15,315 nucleotides of DNA from Hirudo medicinalis. Taxonomy: Eukaryota > Annelida > Clitellata > Hirudinida > Hirudinidae. The notes under the pieces are model-generated. The model was not told the origin of the DNA. It made no database searches and worked only from the letters and a program-made list of their open reading frames with translations. This document shows, piece by piece, positions 1-7,309 of this stretch (its first letter is position 1; each line of letters begins with the position of its first letter). Position numbers and translations under genes: made by a program. Location: NCBI GenBank assembly GCA_011800805.1, contig MPNW01000986.1, forward strand, positions 1-15,315, written 5' to 3'.

Positions 1-41
1 GTGTTAACATGTCACTGCAATCTATTATTATTATTTTTTTA

Positions 42-79
<38 letters not shown>

Positions 80-345
80 TAACCAATTAATTATTACACT
101 ACCCATCCCCCCAACCCCCCTCCTATTCTCATCTTTGGGAAACCACCAAACTTTATTTTCCCCAGATCAACGAACGCAAAACAAAAGAACGGTGTAGCAC
201 AACAACAACACATCATCACAACCACAACAACGAAATGAAAAGTATCATTTGAAAAGTCAAAACAACTCGGTGAAGTATACTTTGCAATGTAAGTTAAGAG
301 AGACAAACACTTGTGTGGATTGTCGTTCAACAATAACAGGATTAC
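1..345. repeat. (ATT)n microsatellite and flanking non-coding DNA
   Basis: An ATT run at about 23-79 is interrupted once by a T tract. A short CAA/CAC-rich stretch follows at about 198-235. No gene is seen. Open frames here come from the repeat (poly-isoleucine). Confidence 0.9.
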
Positions 346-427
346 AGTTTAATAATATAATATAAGGTTTACATTTTAATGATATAATATAAGGTTTACA
401 TTTTAATAATATAATATAATGGTTACA
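342..427. repeat. 27-bp tandem repeat, three copies
   Basis: The unit begins TTTAATAATATAATATAAGG and continues TTTACAT. Copies start at 348, 375 and 402, with only a few substitutions. It is very AT-rich. Confidence 0.9.
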
Positions 428-518
428 AACCCTTTCGGGAGAGAATGATTATGACTGACTGCTCGCACTACCATCATCATCTAATAATGCGATTGAAAGT
501 AATTTAAATCACTACCTC

Positions 519-595
519 CATCATCATCATCATCATAATCATCATCATCATCATCATCGTCGTCGTCATCATCATCATCATCGTCGTCGTCATCA
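519..595. repeat. (ATC)n/(GTC)n microsatellite
   Basis: Runs of ATC alternate twice with three-copy GTC blocks. The bases from 600 to 865 hold no recognisable gene; the stretch at about 680-780 is rich in CTTCC/CATCC. Confidence 0.9.
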
Positions 596-865
596 CAACC
601 ACAACCAAAGACATCTTGGACACATCGGCTCGGACACCTGTTTCCCATTAGCTGGTTTCAAGGGACTATTCCACCCATCAACTCTATCAAGTCATTCATA
701 ACTCCTTCCTTCCATCCACACATCCAAGCACACTCTCGTTCTTTCCTCCCTTCCACCTGTCTCTTCTACCCATTCTTGCACCTGTATTACAGGCAACGGA
801 TCATCACGTGACATTCATCAATCATGTGACCAGACCTGAAACAACCGGAGTGAATATATGAATCC

Positions 866-951
866 AGGGGATGAATGCAATGCAGGGAAGGATGAATGGT
901 GAATTGCTGGCATTGCAAGTAAGGATGATTGATGAATTGTTGGCAATGCAT
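866..951. repeat. Degenerate 33-bp tandem duplication
   Basis: The stretches at 890-917 and 923-950 share GGATGA, TGAATTG, TGGCA and TGCA at a 33-bp offset with about five mismatches over 28 bases. A shorter related piece, GATGAATGCAATGCA, precedes them. Confidence 0.7.
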
Positions 952-1019
952 CAAGCACGGTGAACGGGCTCTCCAACTGGAAACAGTTGCATTTGGCAAA
1001 ACAAAGCTCTTGGCAGCAG

Positions 1020-1256
1020 ATGCAAACGGTGGTTGGAGGAGTGACTGGCAAAAGCCAACCAACAGGCAACGACTTTTGTCAGTCTTACAGAGATTTCCAG
1101 GTTCATGAGGCAGGGTAGGGTTACAGGCGGAGCAGGGTAGGGTTACAGGTAGGAGTAGGTTTAGGGATGGAGTAGGGTTAGGGATGGAGTTAGGTACCAA
1201 AAGTCGCTGCCTCCGAGTTGGCTTTTGCCTGTAACTTGGCCAACAATCTTGCAAAC
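1020..1256. repeat. Fold-back (inverted-repeat) element with G-rich loop
   Basis: The left arm starts GGCAAAAGCCAAC at 1048 and ends CGACTTTTG at 1079. The reverse complement of 1198-1230 matches it with about five mismatches in 32 bases. Weaker similarity extends outward on both sides (TGCAA and GTTGG blocks), making the arms perhaps 60 bases long. The loop of about 120 bases holds the TAGGG tandem repeats. No transposase or clear target-site duplication was seen. It resembles a small fold-back or MITE-like element, which is an inference. Confidence 0.7.
1110..1194 (+). repeat. TAGGG-containing tandem repeats (22-bp x2, 17-bp x2.5)
   Basis: GCAGGGTAGGGTTACAGG occurs at 1110 and 1132 (22-bp period). 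GAGTAGGTTTAGGGATG and a near copy occur at 1153 and 1170 (17-bp period), with a partial third at 1187. TTAGGG itself appears at 1161 and 1178. It is G-rich on the plus strand and could form G-quadruplexes. Confidence 0.85.
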
Positions 1257-1296
1257 AAGCACCTCGCTTTGATTCGTTGTCATAAGTTTGTCACTT

Positions 1297-1335
1297 AATT
1301 TTACATTGAGGGACGATCGAGAAAAATGTAAAATT
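1297..1335. repeat. 11-bp perfect inverted repeat, 17-nt loop
   Basis: AATTTTACATT at 1297-1307 is matched by AATGTAAAATT at 1325-1335. The loop is not T-rich and no gene ends nearby, so there is no reason to call it a terminator. Confidence 0.8.
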
Positions 1336-1415
1336 CCGCTAATCTCTTCATCCCGGAGGAAAGAGCAGCTGTAACAAGTCTTTGGTCATGTGGTCGCTTG
1401 TGATAGGAATGCAGG

Positions 1416-1442
1416 CATGTGAGAGTGAGACATACTCACATG
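1416..1442. repeat. 8-bp inverted repeat
   Basis: CATGTGAG at 1416-1423 pairs with CTCACATG at 1435-1442 across an 11-nt loop. The size is small enough to arise by chance. Confidence 0.6.
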
Positions 1443-1471
1443 ATAACTAGTCGACGTAGGTGAGTCATGAT

Positions 1472-1509
1472 ACAACAACAACAACAAGAACAACAACAAC
1501 AGCAGCAGT
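1472..1509. repeat. (AAC)n/(AGC)n microsatellite
   Basis: CAA repeats are interrupted by one AAG and end in three CAG units. The bases from 1510 to 1990 contain only short open frames with no recognisable protein. Confidence 0.9.
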
Positions 1510-1991
1510 TGTATAATTAATCATACCGCAAAGCAATTATTAATAAATTGTGTGTATGTATGAATTGAGGCCATGCAGACTGCAGTCTGGAGAACAGAGA
1601 CAGAACGAATTTACACGACGAAACAGGATGAGCAGTGGAAATAACTGGATGCACTGCTGCTTTGAGGAGACAAGAAGTAGCAGGACATACAAACAAATCG
1701 ACAACCATTGTATTGGCTGCTACTATTTCATACGAGGTCAGTTAAAGATAGGAAAGCGATTAAGTGCAATGTGGCGGGGGTGATGCTAACCCTGTAGTAG
1801 TTGATGGGGTAAAGCGCGCAGCGCATAGTTGGAGGTTGTTGTACGTAGTTGTAGGTAATTGTTGCAGGAGCTGGAAGCATCTGCACCTGTGTCTAGGAGA
1901 ATGATTTGTGGAGTTGCATTCGATCGTTGAGCGCTCTCATGGATGAATCAATTAGCACCTGGATAATACGACGGTGGTCGGAGGTGACATC

Positions 1992-2100
1992 GATGATGAT
2001 GATGATGATGATGATGATCATCATAGGAGTGATGATGATAATGATGATGGTGGTGATGATGATGATGACTCGAGAGGGAGATAATGACGACGACGACTTA
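1992..2100. repeat. (GAT)n microsatellite cluster
   Basis: A pure GAT run at about 1992-2018 is followed by imperfect GAT/GGT units to about 2067 and a GAC block near 2087-2097. Confidence 0.9.
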
Positions 2101-2164
2101 CGATGGTTACAACAATCGTAGATGATAATGATGACGGTGATGAACGACGATTATGGCAAGATAG

Positions 2165-2194
2165 TAAACAACAACGACAACAACGACAACAACG

Positions 2195-2226
<32 letters not shown>

Positions 2227-2242
2227 AATAATAATAATAATA
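2165..2242. repeat. (AAC)n then (AAT)n microsatellite
   Basis: Imperfect AACAACGAC units lead to pure AAC, then a switch to AAT at about 2223. The antisense poly-valine frame here is an artefact of the repeat. Confidence 0.9.
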
Positions 2243-2381
2243 ACCAGCATATTACAATAAACCCGAATATGTCGGAATGAAATTATGAAAAGCTTAAATA
2301 AATAAACTCCAATTGGCTGGCTAATTTTTTTGCGCTTGACCGAATTCTTTTGCATTAGTCAACCAACCCACATCGAGTTGA

Positions 2382-2798
2382 TCACACGACCGGCTAATTT
2401 GGGTCCAGTCGAGGCGTGACGTGGATCATGACAAAGTCTCCTCGCCCACCGACTTTATTTTATTGCAACAACAACAACAACAACAACAACAACAGCCTGT
2501 GTGCGATCTCCCGCCAAAGTGTTCTTTCCGCCCCTATACAACATACAACAACAGCAACCACATCAGCAACAACAACAACTACTACTACTACTACGGCAAC
2601 ATCAACAACTATACAATGACGGTGGCAAGTTTAAGAGATGACTTGTTCAAAATTCTAACAACCAAGAAGTCATCGCAGGTTTATGTACGTGTGAGAAAGT
2701 TGAAGCTCCCTCAACCCTTCACCAACAGGACTTCCTTTGTGATTCACATTCACGATGAGAACGAGGGAATGTATGAATGTCATTTAAATGAATGTTAA
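2382..2798 (+). CDS. Doubtful open frame with Q, N and Y tracts; possible 3'-terminal exon
   Basis: The frame is open from just after a TGA at 2379 to a TAA at 2796-2798. The first ATG is at 2616; earlier candidate starts are GTG, which animal genes do not normally use. The upstream part is an AAC microsatellite read as polyglutamine at 2466-2494, followed by N- and Y-rich triplet runs. The 60 residues after the ATG are not repetitive (for example MTVASLRDDLFKILTTKK and VIHIHDENEGMYE) but resemble no family I know. It may be a terminal exon of an unknown gene or a chance frame. No convincing acceptor was seen apart from weak AGs near 2408. Confidence 0.15.
   Translation, partial: SHDRLIWVQSRRDVDHDKVSSPTDFILLQQQQQQQQQQPVCDLPPKCSFRPYTTYNNSNHISNNNNYYYYYGNINNYTMTVASLRDDLFKILTTKKSSQVYVRVRKLKLPQPFTNRTSFVIHIHDENEGMYECHLNEC
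2466..2595. repeat. (AAC)n microsatellites with (ACT)n
   Basis: A pure CAA run covers 2466-2494. A second imperfect CAA/CTA cluster covers about 2545-2595. Confidence 0.85.
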
Positions 2799-3020
2799 GC
2801 CGCAACAACTCACTCACTCACTCATTAATGACCCGATTAATGCTTTTAATTCAAGCATTTCAAGCTGCTCGCCGCTGCTGTTCAGAGTCCTGCTAACTAC
2901 GACTGCATCGTGGGGGCATCGTTACTAATGATGACATTCTGGGCATGAATTATTATTAATATTCATAATAGGTTGGCAAATGTCAAGACTTTGGACAGGG
3001 GATTTTCTTTCGACAGAGGA

Positions 3021-3162
3021 CACCACCACCCTCATCATCATTACCATAGACATTACTATCATCATCGTCACCACCAGCACCACCGACATTACTATCATCA
3101 CCACCACCGACATTACTATCATCATCACCACCACCGACATTACCATCATCATCATCACCATC
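3021..3162. repeat. (ACC/ATC)n with embedded 24-27-bp tandem unit
   Basis: CACCGACATTA recurs at 3081, 3105 and 3132 inside a run of CAC and ATC triplets, so a minisatellite has grown inside a microsatellite. The flanking 2800-3020 holds a short ACTC run (2808-2823) and no gene. Confidence 0.85.
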
Positions 3163-3258
3163 CAGCAAGCCCTAAAGCAACCACTACGCACGTCTTTCAG
3201 AACGTCAATAGCCCCTCCTTGAAACAACTCAGACTTACCCAGCTTGACGAAGCAATCC

Positions 3259-3366
3259 GATGATGATGATGATGATGATGATGACGATGATGGTGGTGTC
3301 GATGACGCTGCTGCTGCTGCTGATGATGATGATGATAGTGATGTCGATGATGATATTGATGCCGAT
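3259..3366. repeat. (GAT)n/(GCT)n microsatellite cluster
   Basis: GAT at 3259-3292, GCT at about 3307-3322 and GAT again to about 3336, followed by imperfect GAT units. The bases from 3370 to 3630 hold nothing recognisable. Confidence 0.9.
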
Positions 3367-3629
3367 GACCAGGTTGCGTCGTAAGTATATCGTGCACCGG
3401 CCTCGATTCTTGTATAAGAAGGGCTCGAGTTATTTTTAGAATCGCCTCATTCAAAGTAGGTCAGTGTGACATCTTAACATCTGATTATTATAATTTTGCA
3501 CAAACAAACATATCGAGCTAATAGCAATTCTCCTCTTTGACTTACGAATACTGTTTACAATTTATATTCATATTTATATTCACCAGTGACCATCTCATTG
3601 GTTATTACATCTCATTAAAATATTAATTA

Positions 3630-3873
3630 GGTTCTGTTGCCATCTATTAATTAGGTTGTTATCATCAATCAATCAGGTTGTTATCATCAATCAATCAGGT
3701 TGTTACTACCAATCAATCAGGTTGTTGCTATCAATCAATCAGGTTGTTACTAACAATCAATCAGGTTGTCACTACCAATCAATCAGGTTGTTACTAACAA
3801 TCAATCAGGTTGTAGCTACCAATCAATCAGGTTATTACTATCAATCAATCAGGTTGTTGCTGTCAATTAAGTT
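3630..3873. repeat. 22-bp minisatellite, nine full copies plus degenerate ends
   Basis: The unit starts GGTTGTTACTA and ends CAATCAATCA. Full copies begin every 22 bases from 3654 to 3830. A diverged copy at 3630 and a decaying copy at 3852 frame them. Variation is concentrated in unit positions 7-13, while the CAATCAATCA half is invariant in the nine full copies. Because 22 is not a multiple of three, all frames cycle every 66 bases. Confidence 0.95.
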
Positions 3874-4050
3874 AAGTTAATTGTCCTCTAAACAAATCTT
3901 TGTTGAGTTGGAGTATGGAATGAACTGAATGTAATGAATATTCATAAAATCCGAATGTTGTGGTCTTAATGTCAGTCATTGTAAGTTAGCCTATGCACAG
4001 GGTTAAGCCATGCAACCAGTGCAACGAGTGCAGTCTTGCGTGGCATTGAG

Positions 4051-4080
4051 TGACGTCACACATTCTCACATAAATATAAC
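4051..4080 (+). promoter_or_regulatory. CRE-like palindrome followed by TATA-like sequence
   Basis: TGACGTCA, a full cAMP-response-element palindrome, occupies 4051-4058. TAAATATAAC lies about 20 bases downstream. No gene starts clearly after it, since the sequence runs into AAT repeats, so its function is unknown. Bases 3874-4050 hold nothing else notable. Confidence 0.2.
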
Positions 4081-4089
4081 ACAAATTAT

Positions 4090-4259
4090 TACAATAACAA
4101 CAACAACGCTAATAATAATCATAATAATAATAATAAATAATTAATAATAATAACAATAATAACAATAATGATGAGGATGATGATAATAATAATAACAATA
4201 ATAATAATAATAATAATAACAACAATAACAATAACAATAACAATAATAATAATAATATT
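4090..4259. repeat. (AAT)n/(AAC)n microsatellite, about 170 bp
   Basis: Mixed AAT, AAC and a short ATG block give long poly-isoleucine frames on both strands. The 4260-4615 stretch after it contains only short frames and no recognised gene. Confidence 0.92.
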
Positions 4260-4618
4260 TAATAACGACACAGTAGTACGCAAATTGGCAGTTGTTTCAG
4301 TCGTTGGTACGCTAAAAAATGTTGACAAAGCCGCCGGTGAATTTCGCACGGCTACCTTCTATTCAGTACAAATTGTACGTGTCTGAGCCTAATTAAAGTT
4401 TGAAATGTTATTTCAATTAATGCCAATTAAAATCACATTGAAGATTTTGATCGACAACTTATCGACAAATTAATCACCGACTTATTTGAGTTTTTGTTCT
4501 AAAGTCATGTCTGGTATGTGGGAGAACGTGCGACCAGGAGAATTCGTCAAAGAGAATGTTTAACTCTTAGATGTTTACAGAATAACATTGACATTGATAT
4601 TCGCATTCACATTGATAT

Positions 4619-4735
4619 TATATAAAACAATATAATAATATAATAAGAATAACAATGTTAATAATAATGATGATAATAATAGTAATAACAACAACAACAA
4701 CAACAACAACAATAATAATAATAATAATAATAATA
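4619..4735. repeat. (AAT)n/(AAC)n microsatellite
   Basis: Imperfect AAT/ATA units are followed by pure AAC at about 4686-4711 and pure AAT to about 4734. This is the same AAC-to-AAT switch as at 2223. Confidence 0.9.
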
Positions 4736-4873
4736 CAAAAACTATCCCACACTATTATAACTTGTTATTTTTAATTAAGCTTGCGTGAAATACCGAACGG
4801 ATAAAATTGCTTTCAAGAAAGCGGAACTGATGAGTCAATGATTATTACGAGAACCGACCCAACAGTCTGCAGT

Positions 4874-5073
4874 GGTTGGATAAAGAGTGGGTAAAGAGTA
4901 GATAAAGAGTGGATAAAGAGTGGGTAAAGAGTAGATAAAGAGTGGATAAAGTTGGATAAAGAGTGGATAAAGAGTGGATAAAGTTGGATAAAGAGTAGAT
5001 AAAGAGTGGATAAAGTTGGATAACGAGTGGATAAAGTTGGATAACGAGTGGATAAAGTTGGATAAAGAGTGGG
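4874..5073. repeat. 10/11-bp minisatellite (GGATAAAGAGT and GGATAAAGTT)
   Basis: About eighteen units of two length variants, GGATAAAGAGT (11 bp) and GGATAAAGTT (10 bp), with GGGTAAAGAGT, AGATAAAGAGT and GGATAACGAGT substitutions. The variants form higher-order groups. The minus-strand frame reads as repeats of YPTLST, but the mixed unit lengths make this a fortuitous frame. Confidence 0.93.
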
Positions 5074-5507
5074 CAGATCGATCACCACGGAAACCAATAT
5101 GGCGAATGTAAACACTTAAAACTTCATCGTCTTGAAGACCGCTTAGTCATCACTTGAGAACAAGTGGTCGTGAGAGAAATGAGGAGTGAATGGAGTGAGG
5201 AATGAATGAAGAGAGGAGTGAATGAATGATTAAGTGAATACAGGTGGTTCTTGTGTCCCTCCTATTGACTGGCAATCAATCGCTAGTCAATCATCCATCC
5301 AATCAACCGAACCGTTCTAATCAACCAATCGCATTGGACCTTAGACTAGGCAGACGATGATAATATCGAAAGCGCGAATCGAAACCTTGCATCTCATCCC
5401 CGCAACAAATGGATGCTGAGGCAGCAGATGATGAAGGAACAGCCGAGAGATTCACTTCCAGGCTGGGTTGTAAATTTAGCATATCCGGTTTTTCCAGCCA
5501 CCTGCAG

Positions 5508-5510
<3 letters not shown>
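5074..5510. other. Non-coding stretch, nothing recognised
   Basis: It includes weak GAATGAATGA-type repeats near 5170-5235 and CAATCAATC-type runs near 5272-5330. No open frame resembles a known protein. Confidence 0.6.

Positions 5511-5544
<34 letters not shown>
5511..5544. repeat. (GA)17 dinucleotide microsatellite
   Basis: A pure GA run of 34 bases. It is the longest dinucleotide run I found in the window, where nearly all other microsatellites are trinucleotides. Confidence 0.95.
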
Positions 5545-5547
<3 letters not shown>

Positions 5548-5695
5548 TGAGTATGGTCGGAGAGGTTTCCTTTCATTCCAGGTTGTACAAAGAAGGGTGT
5601 TCCAAACACCAAAAAGGGTGAACAAAGCAAATGTTTGGTTTGAACTTGTCTGTTTCGAGTGGAGCAAGTAGAGTTTATCCACAGTAAAGTCTGAC

Positions 5696-5740
5696 GAGAT
5701 GATGATGATGATGATGATGATGGTGGTGACGACGACGATG
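5696..5740. repeat. (GAT)n/(GAC)n microsatellite
   Basis: GAT repeats pass through GGT into GAC repeats. The antisense frame is poly-serine and not a credible gene. Confidence 0.9.
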
Positions 5741-5875
5741 TACTACATCTACAGCGTCGATTGTTGACATCGATTACCATGCAAGCAATGATGAAGTTGA
5801 CGCAATTTGTCATGGTCAACATAACGTTGGTCTTAATCTGGTACTTATGAAGGTTAAGTATGGCAGTGCTGATAA

Positions 5876-5895
5876 GCGACGACGACGACGACGAT
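5876..5895. repeat. (GAC)n microsatellite
   Basis: Six consecutive GAC/CGA units. Nothing else is recognisable from 5741 to 6060. Confidence 0.85.
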
Positions 5896-6062
5896 GAAGT
5901 TTGTGGCGTCGATGCGAACATTCAAGGATGATTCAACAAGTGACTCAACAACTCCCTCCTCCAATTCAGATGCATCACTGAGATGGAAATTGGCAGTTTA
6001 ATTGGCTGGACGGCTGTGAGTGCTCTAAGGAAGTCCTTACGAATGCACGCTGGAAACAGGTA

Positions 6063-6194
6063 CGATGACGGTGACGATGATGATGATGATGACGATGATG
6101 ATGATGATGATGATGACGGTAATGACGATGAAGATGACAATGAAAATGGCATTTGGGAATAGACAAAGCATGATAACAATAATAATAATAATAA
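6063..6194. repeat. (GAT)n/(GAC)n and (AAT)n microsatellites
   Basis: GAT with scattered GAC covers about 6063-6145. A pure AAT run follows at about 6178-6194. Confidence 0.9.
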
Positions 6195-6464
6195 GTTAAT
6201 GATGATGACGATGACTTGGAATGAAATTTGCATTTAACGACTTGAGTGCCATTAACAAACTTGGTGCATGGCTAACTATCAATTGTTGCCCTCACAAAAC
6301 AATCATTTCATCGTTACCATCCACCTCCAACATAACATCATCGCCATCAGCATTATCAGCACAAAGATATCCATAATCAGCAGCAGCACCATCATCATTT
6401 CGTCAGATTTCATATCAGTTTTGGCTTTCCCATTGATTGTGACTTCTTGAGTGACATCTGGCCT

Positions 6465-6466
<2 letters not shown>

Positions 6467-6501
<35 letters not shown>

Positions 6502-6519
6502 CCACCACCATCATCATCG
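6467..6519. repeat. (ATC)n microsatellite with (ACC) interruption
   Basis: About thirteen ATC units, three ACC units and then ATC again. The 6200-6466 flank contains looser ATC/AGC units and no gene. Confidence 0.92.
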
Positions 6520-6676
6520 CAATCAATGCAACACCAGTACATGTTGGTGCATGGTATTGCTATGATGCGTTGAAGTCATCAGCTGCCTGTGCAGACATTA
6601 TCAATTGTTTACTTCATTTTGGGGATGATTTTTAAATCTCTTCCCATTGCCATTTCAATGTCATTGCCATCAAATG

Positions 6677-6790
6677 CATCATCATCATCATCATCATCAT
6701 CTCCATCATCATCATCATCTCCATCATCATCACCAACATCATCATCATCACCATCATCATCATTATTATCAGCAGCATCGGCAGCAGCAT
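6677..6790. repeat. (ATC)n microsatellite with higher-order CCATC pattern, then (AGC)
   Basis: ATC runs are broken at intervals by TCC or ACC and end in ATT and GCA units. The poly-serine and poly-aspartate frames on the two strands are artefacts. Confidence 0.92.
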
Positions 6791-7167
6791 GATGAGCTAT
6801 GATGTTCAATTTGGAGACCCTCGGCTTGCAAAGGAAAGCAGACTCCACGCAGCTCCAAGGATGCCTACTCCATAAATCTTGTCATTTTTCACTCATCTGT
6901 TTTTATATCAGAAGGATTCCATTTTTACTGGACACCATAATTCGCTTACTAATTAATTCGCCATTTATTTATTTATTTCTTCACAGGTTAATGGCAGGAG
7001 GTCGACGACGTGGTTCGAACGACGTGGGTTTGTTTAAGTATCTTACTCGTGAAAAATGTCACTTTTGTATCTTCAAATTCTTCTCTAACCACTTCATAAG
7101 GAGAGCTTTAAAGTTGATATTGCCAATAACCAGGCTCTCAATTTCAAACAAAAAACCATTGCCAACT

Positions 7168-7185
7168 TCATCATCATCATCATCT
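7168..7185. repeat. (ATC)6 in UGCG intron 3 beside the exon 3 donor
   Basis: Six TCA units begin 17 nt inside intron 3, read on the minus strand as ATG/GAT repeats. Confidence 0.85.
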
Positions 7186-7203
7186 TCGCCACCAGAAACC
7201 CAC

Positions 7204-7309
7204 CTCCGACGAAGAGTCTGGCATCGACCGAGGGGTACTTCTTGAGCAGACTGTTCACGACCATGACCGACGCGTCCGTCTCCTCCTCTATGCAGAACAG
7301 GATCTCGTA
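7204..7309 (-). other. UGCG: UGCG coding exon 3 (D1 motif)
   Basis: The acceptor TTTGTTTCTTTCAG precedes TAC GAG ATC. The exon is 106 nt and encodes 35 residues plus one base, running from YEILFC through [13 protein letters not shown]. The donor is GGAG|GTGGGT with GT at 7203-7202, phase 1. Past the donor the frame degenerates into microsatellite-encoded methionines, so coding stops here. The exon has many codons ending in G or C, unlike the AT-rich surroundings. Confidence 0.93.

Noticed and set aside
1110..1194. Interstitial telomeric repeat
   Set aside because: TTAGGG occurs only as isolated copies within 17- and 22-bp units and not in a tandem TTAGGG array.
787..1254. 155-residue minus-strand frame
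   Set aside because: It spans the fold-back element and the 33-bp repeat and mirrors their periodicity. The start is not ATG and no family is recognisable.
3654..3851. CRISPR-like regular repeat
   Set aside because: The 22-bp units are directly contiguous with no unique spacers, and the context is eukaryotic; it is a minisatellite.
4813..5115. Repeat protein with YPTLST units
   Set aside because: The DNA repeat mixes 10- and 11-bp units, so the frame is accidental rather than selected.
5394..5921. 175-residue minus-strand frame with serine tracts
   Set aside because: Most of it is read through GAT, GAC and GA microsatellites; the remainder matches nothing known.
6806..6835. Possible UGCG exon 4 (KPRVSKLNII on the minus strand)
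   Set aside because: It resembles the expected KVGINPKINN only loosely. The following residues do not give the WICDSG motif and run into an ATC repeat.
7005..7030. tRNA T-arm (GGTTCGAAC)
   Set aside because: No matching 5-bp stem, no acceptor stem and no D or anticodon arm could be built around it.
6799..7245. 148-residue plus-strand frame
   Set aside because: It overlaps UGCG exon 3 in antisense and ends in a repeat-derived serine run; nothing in it resembles a known protein.
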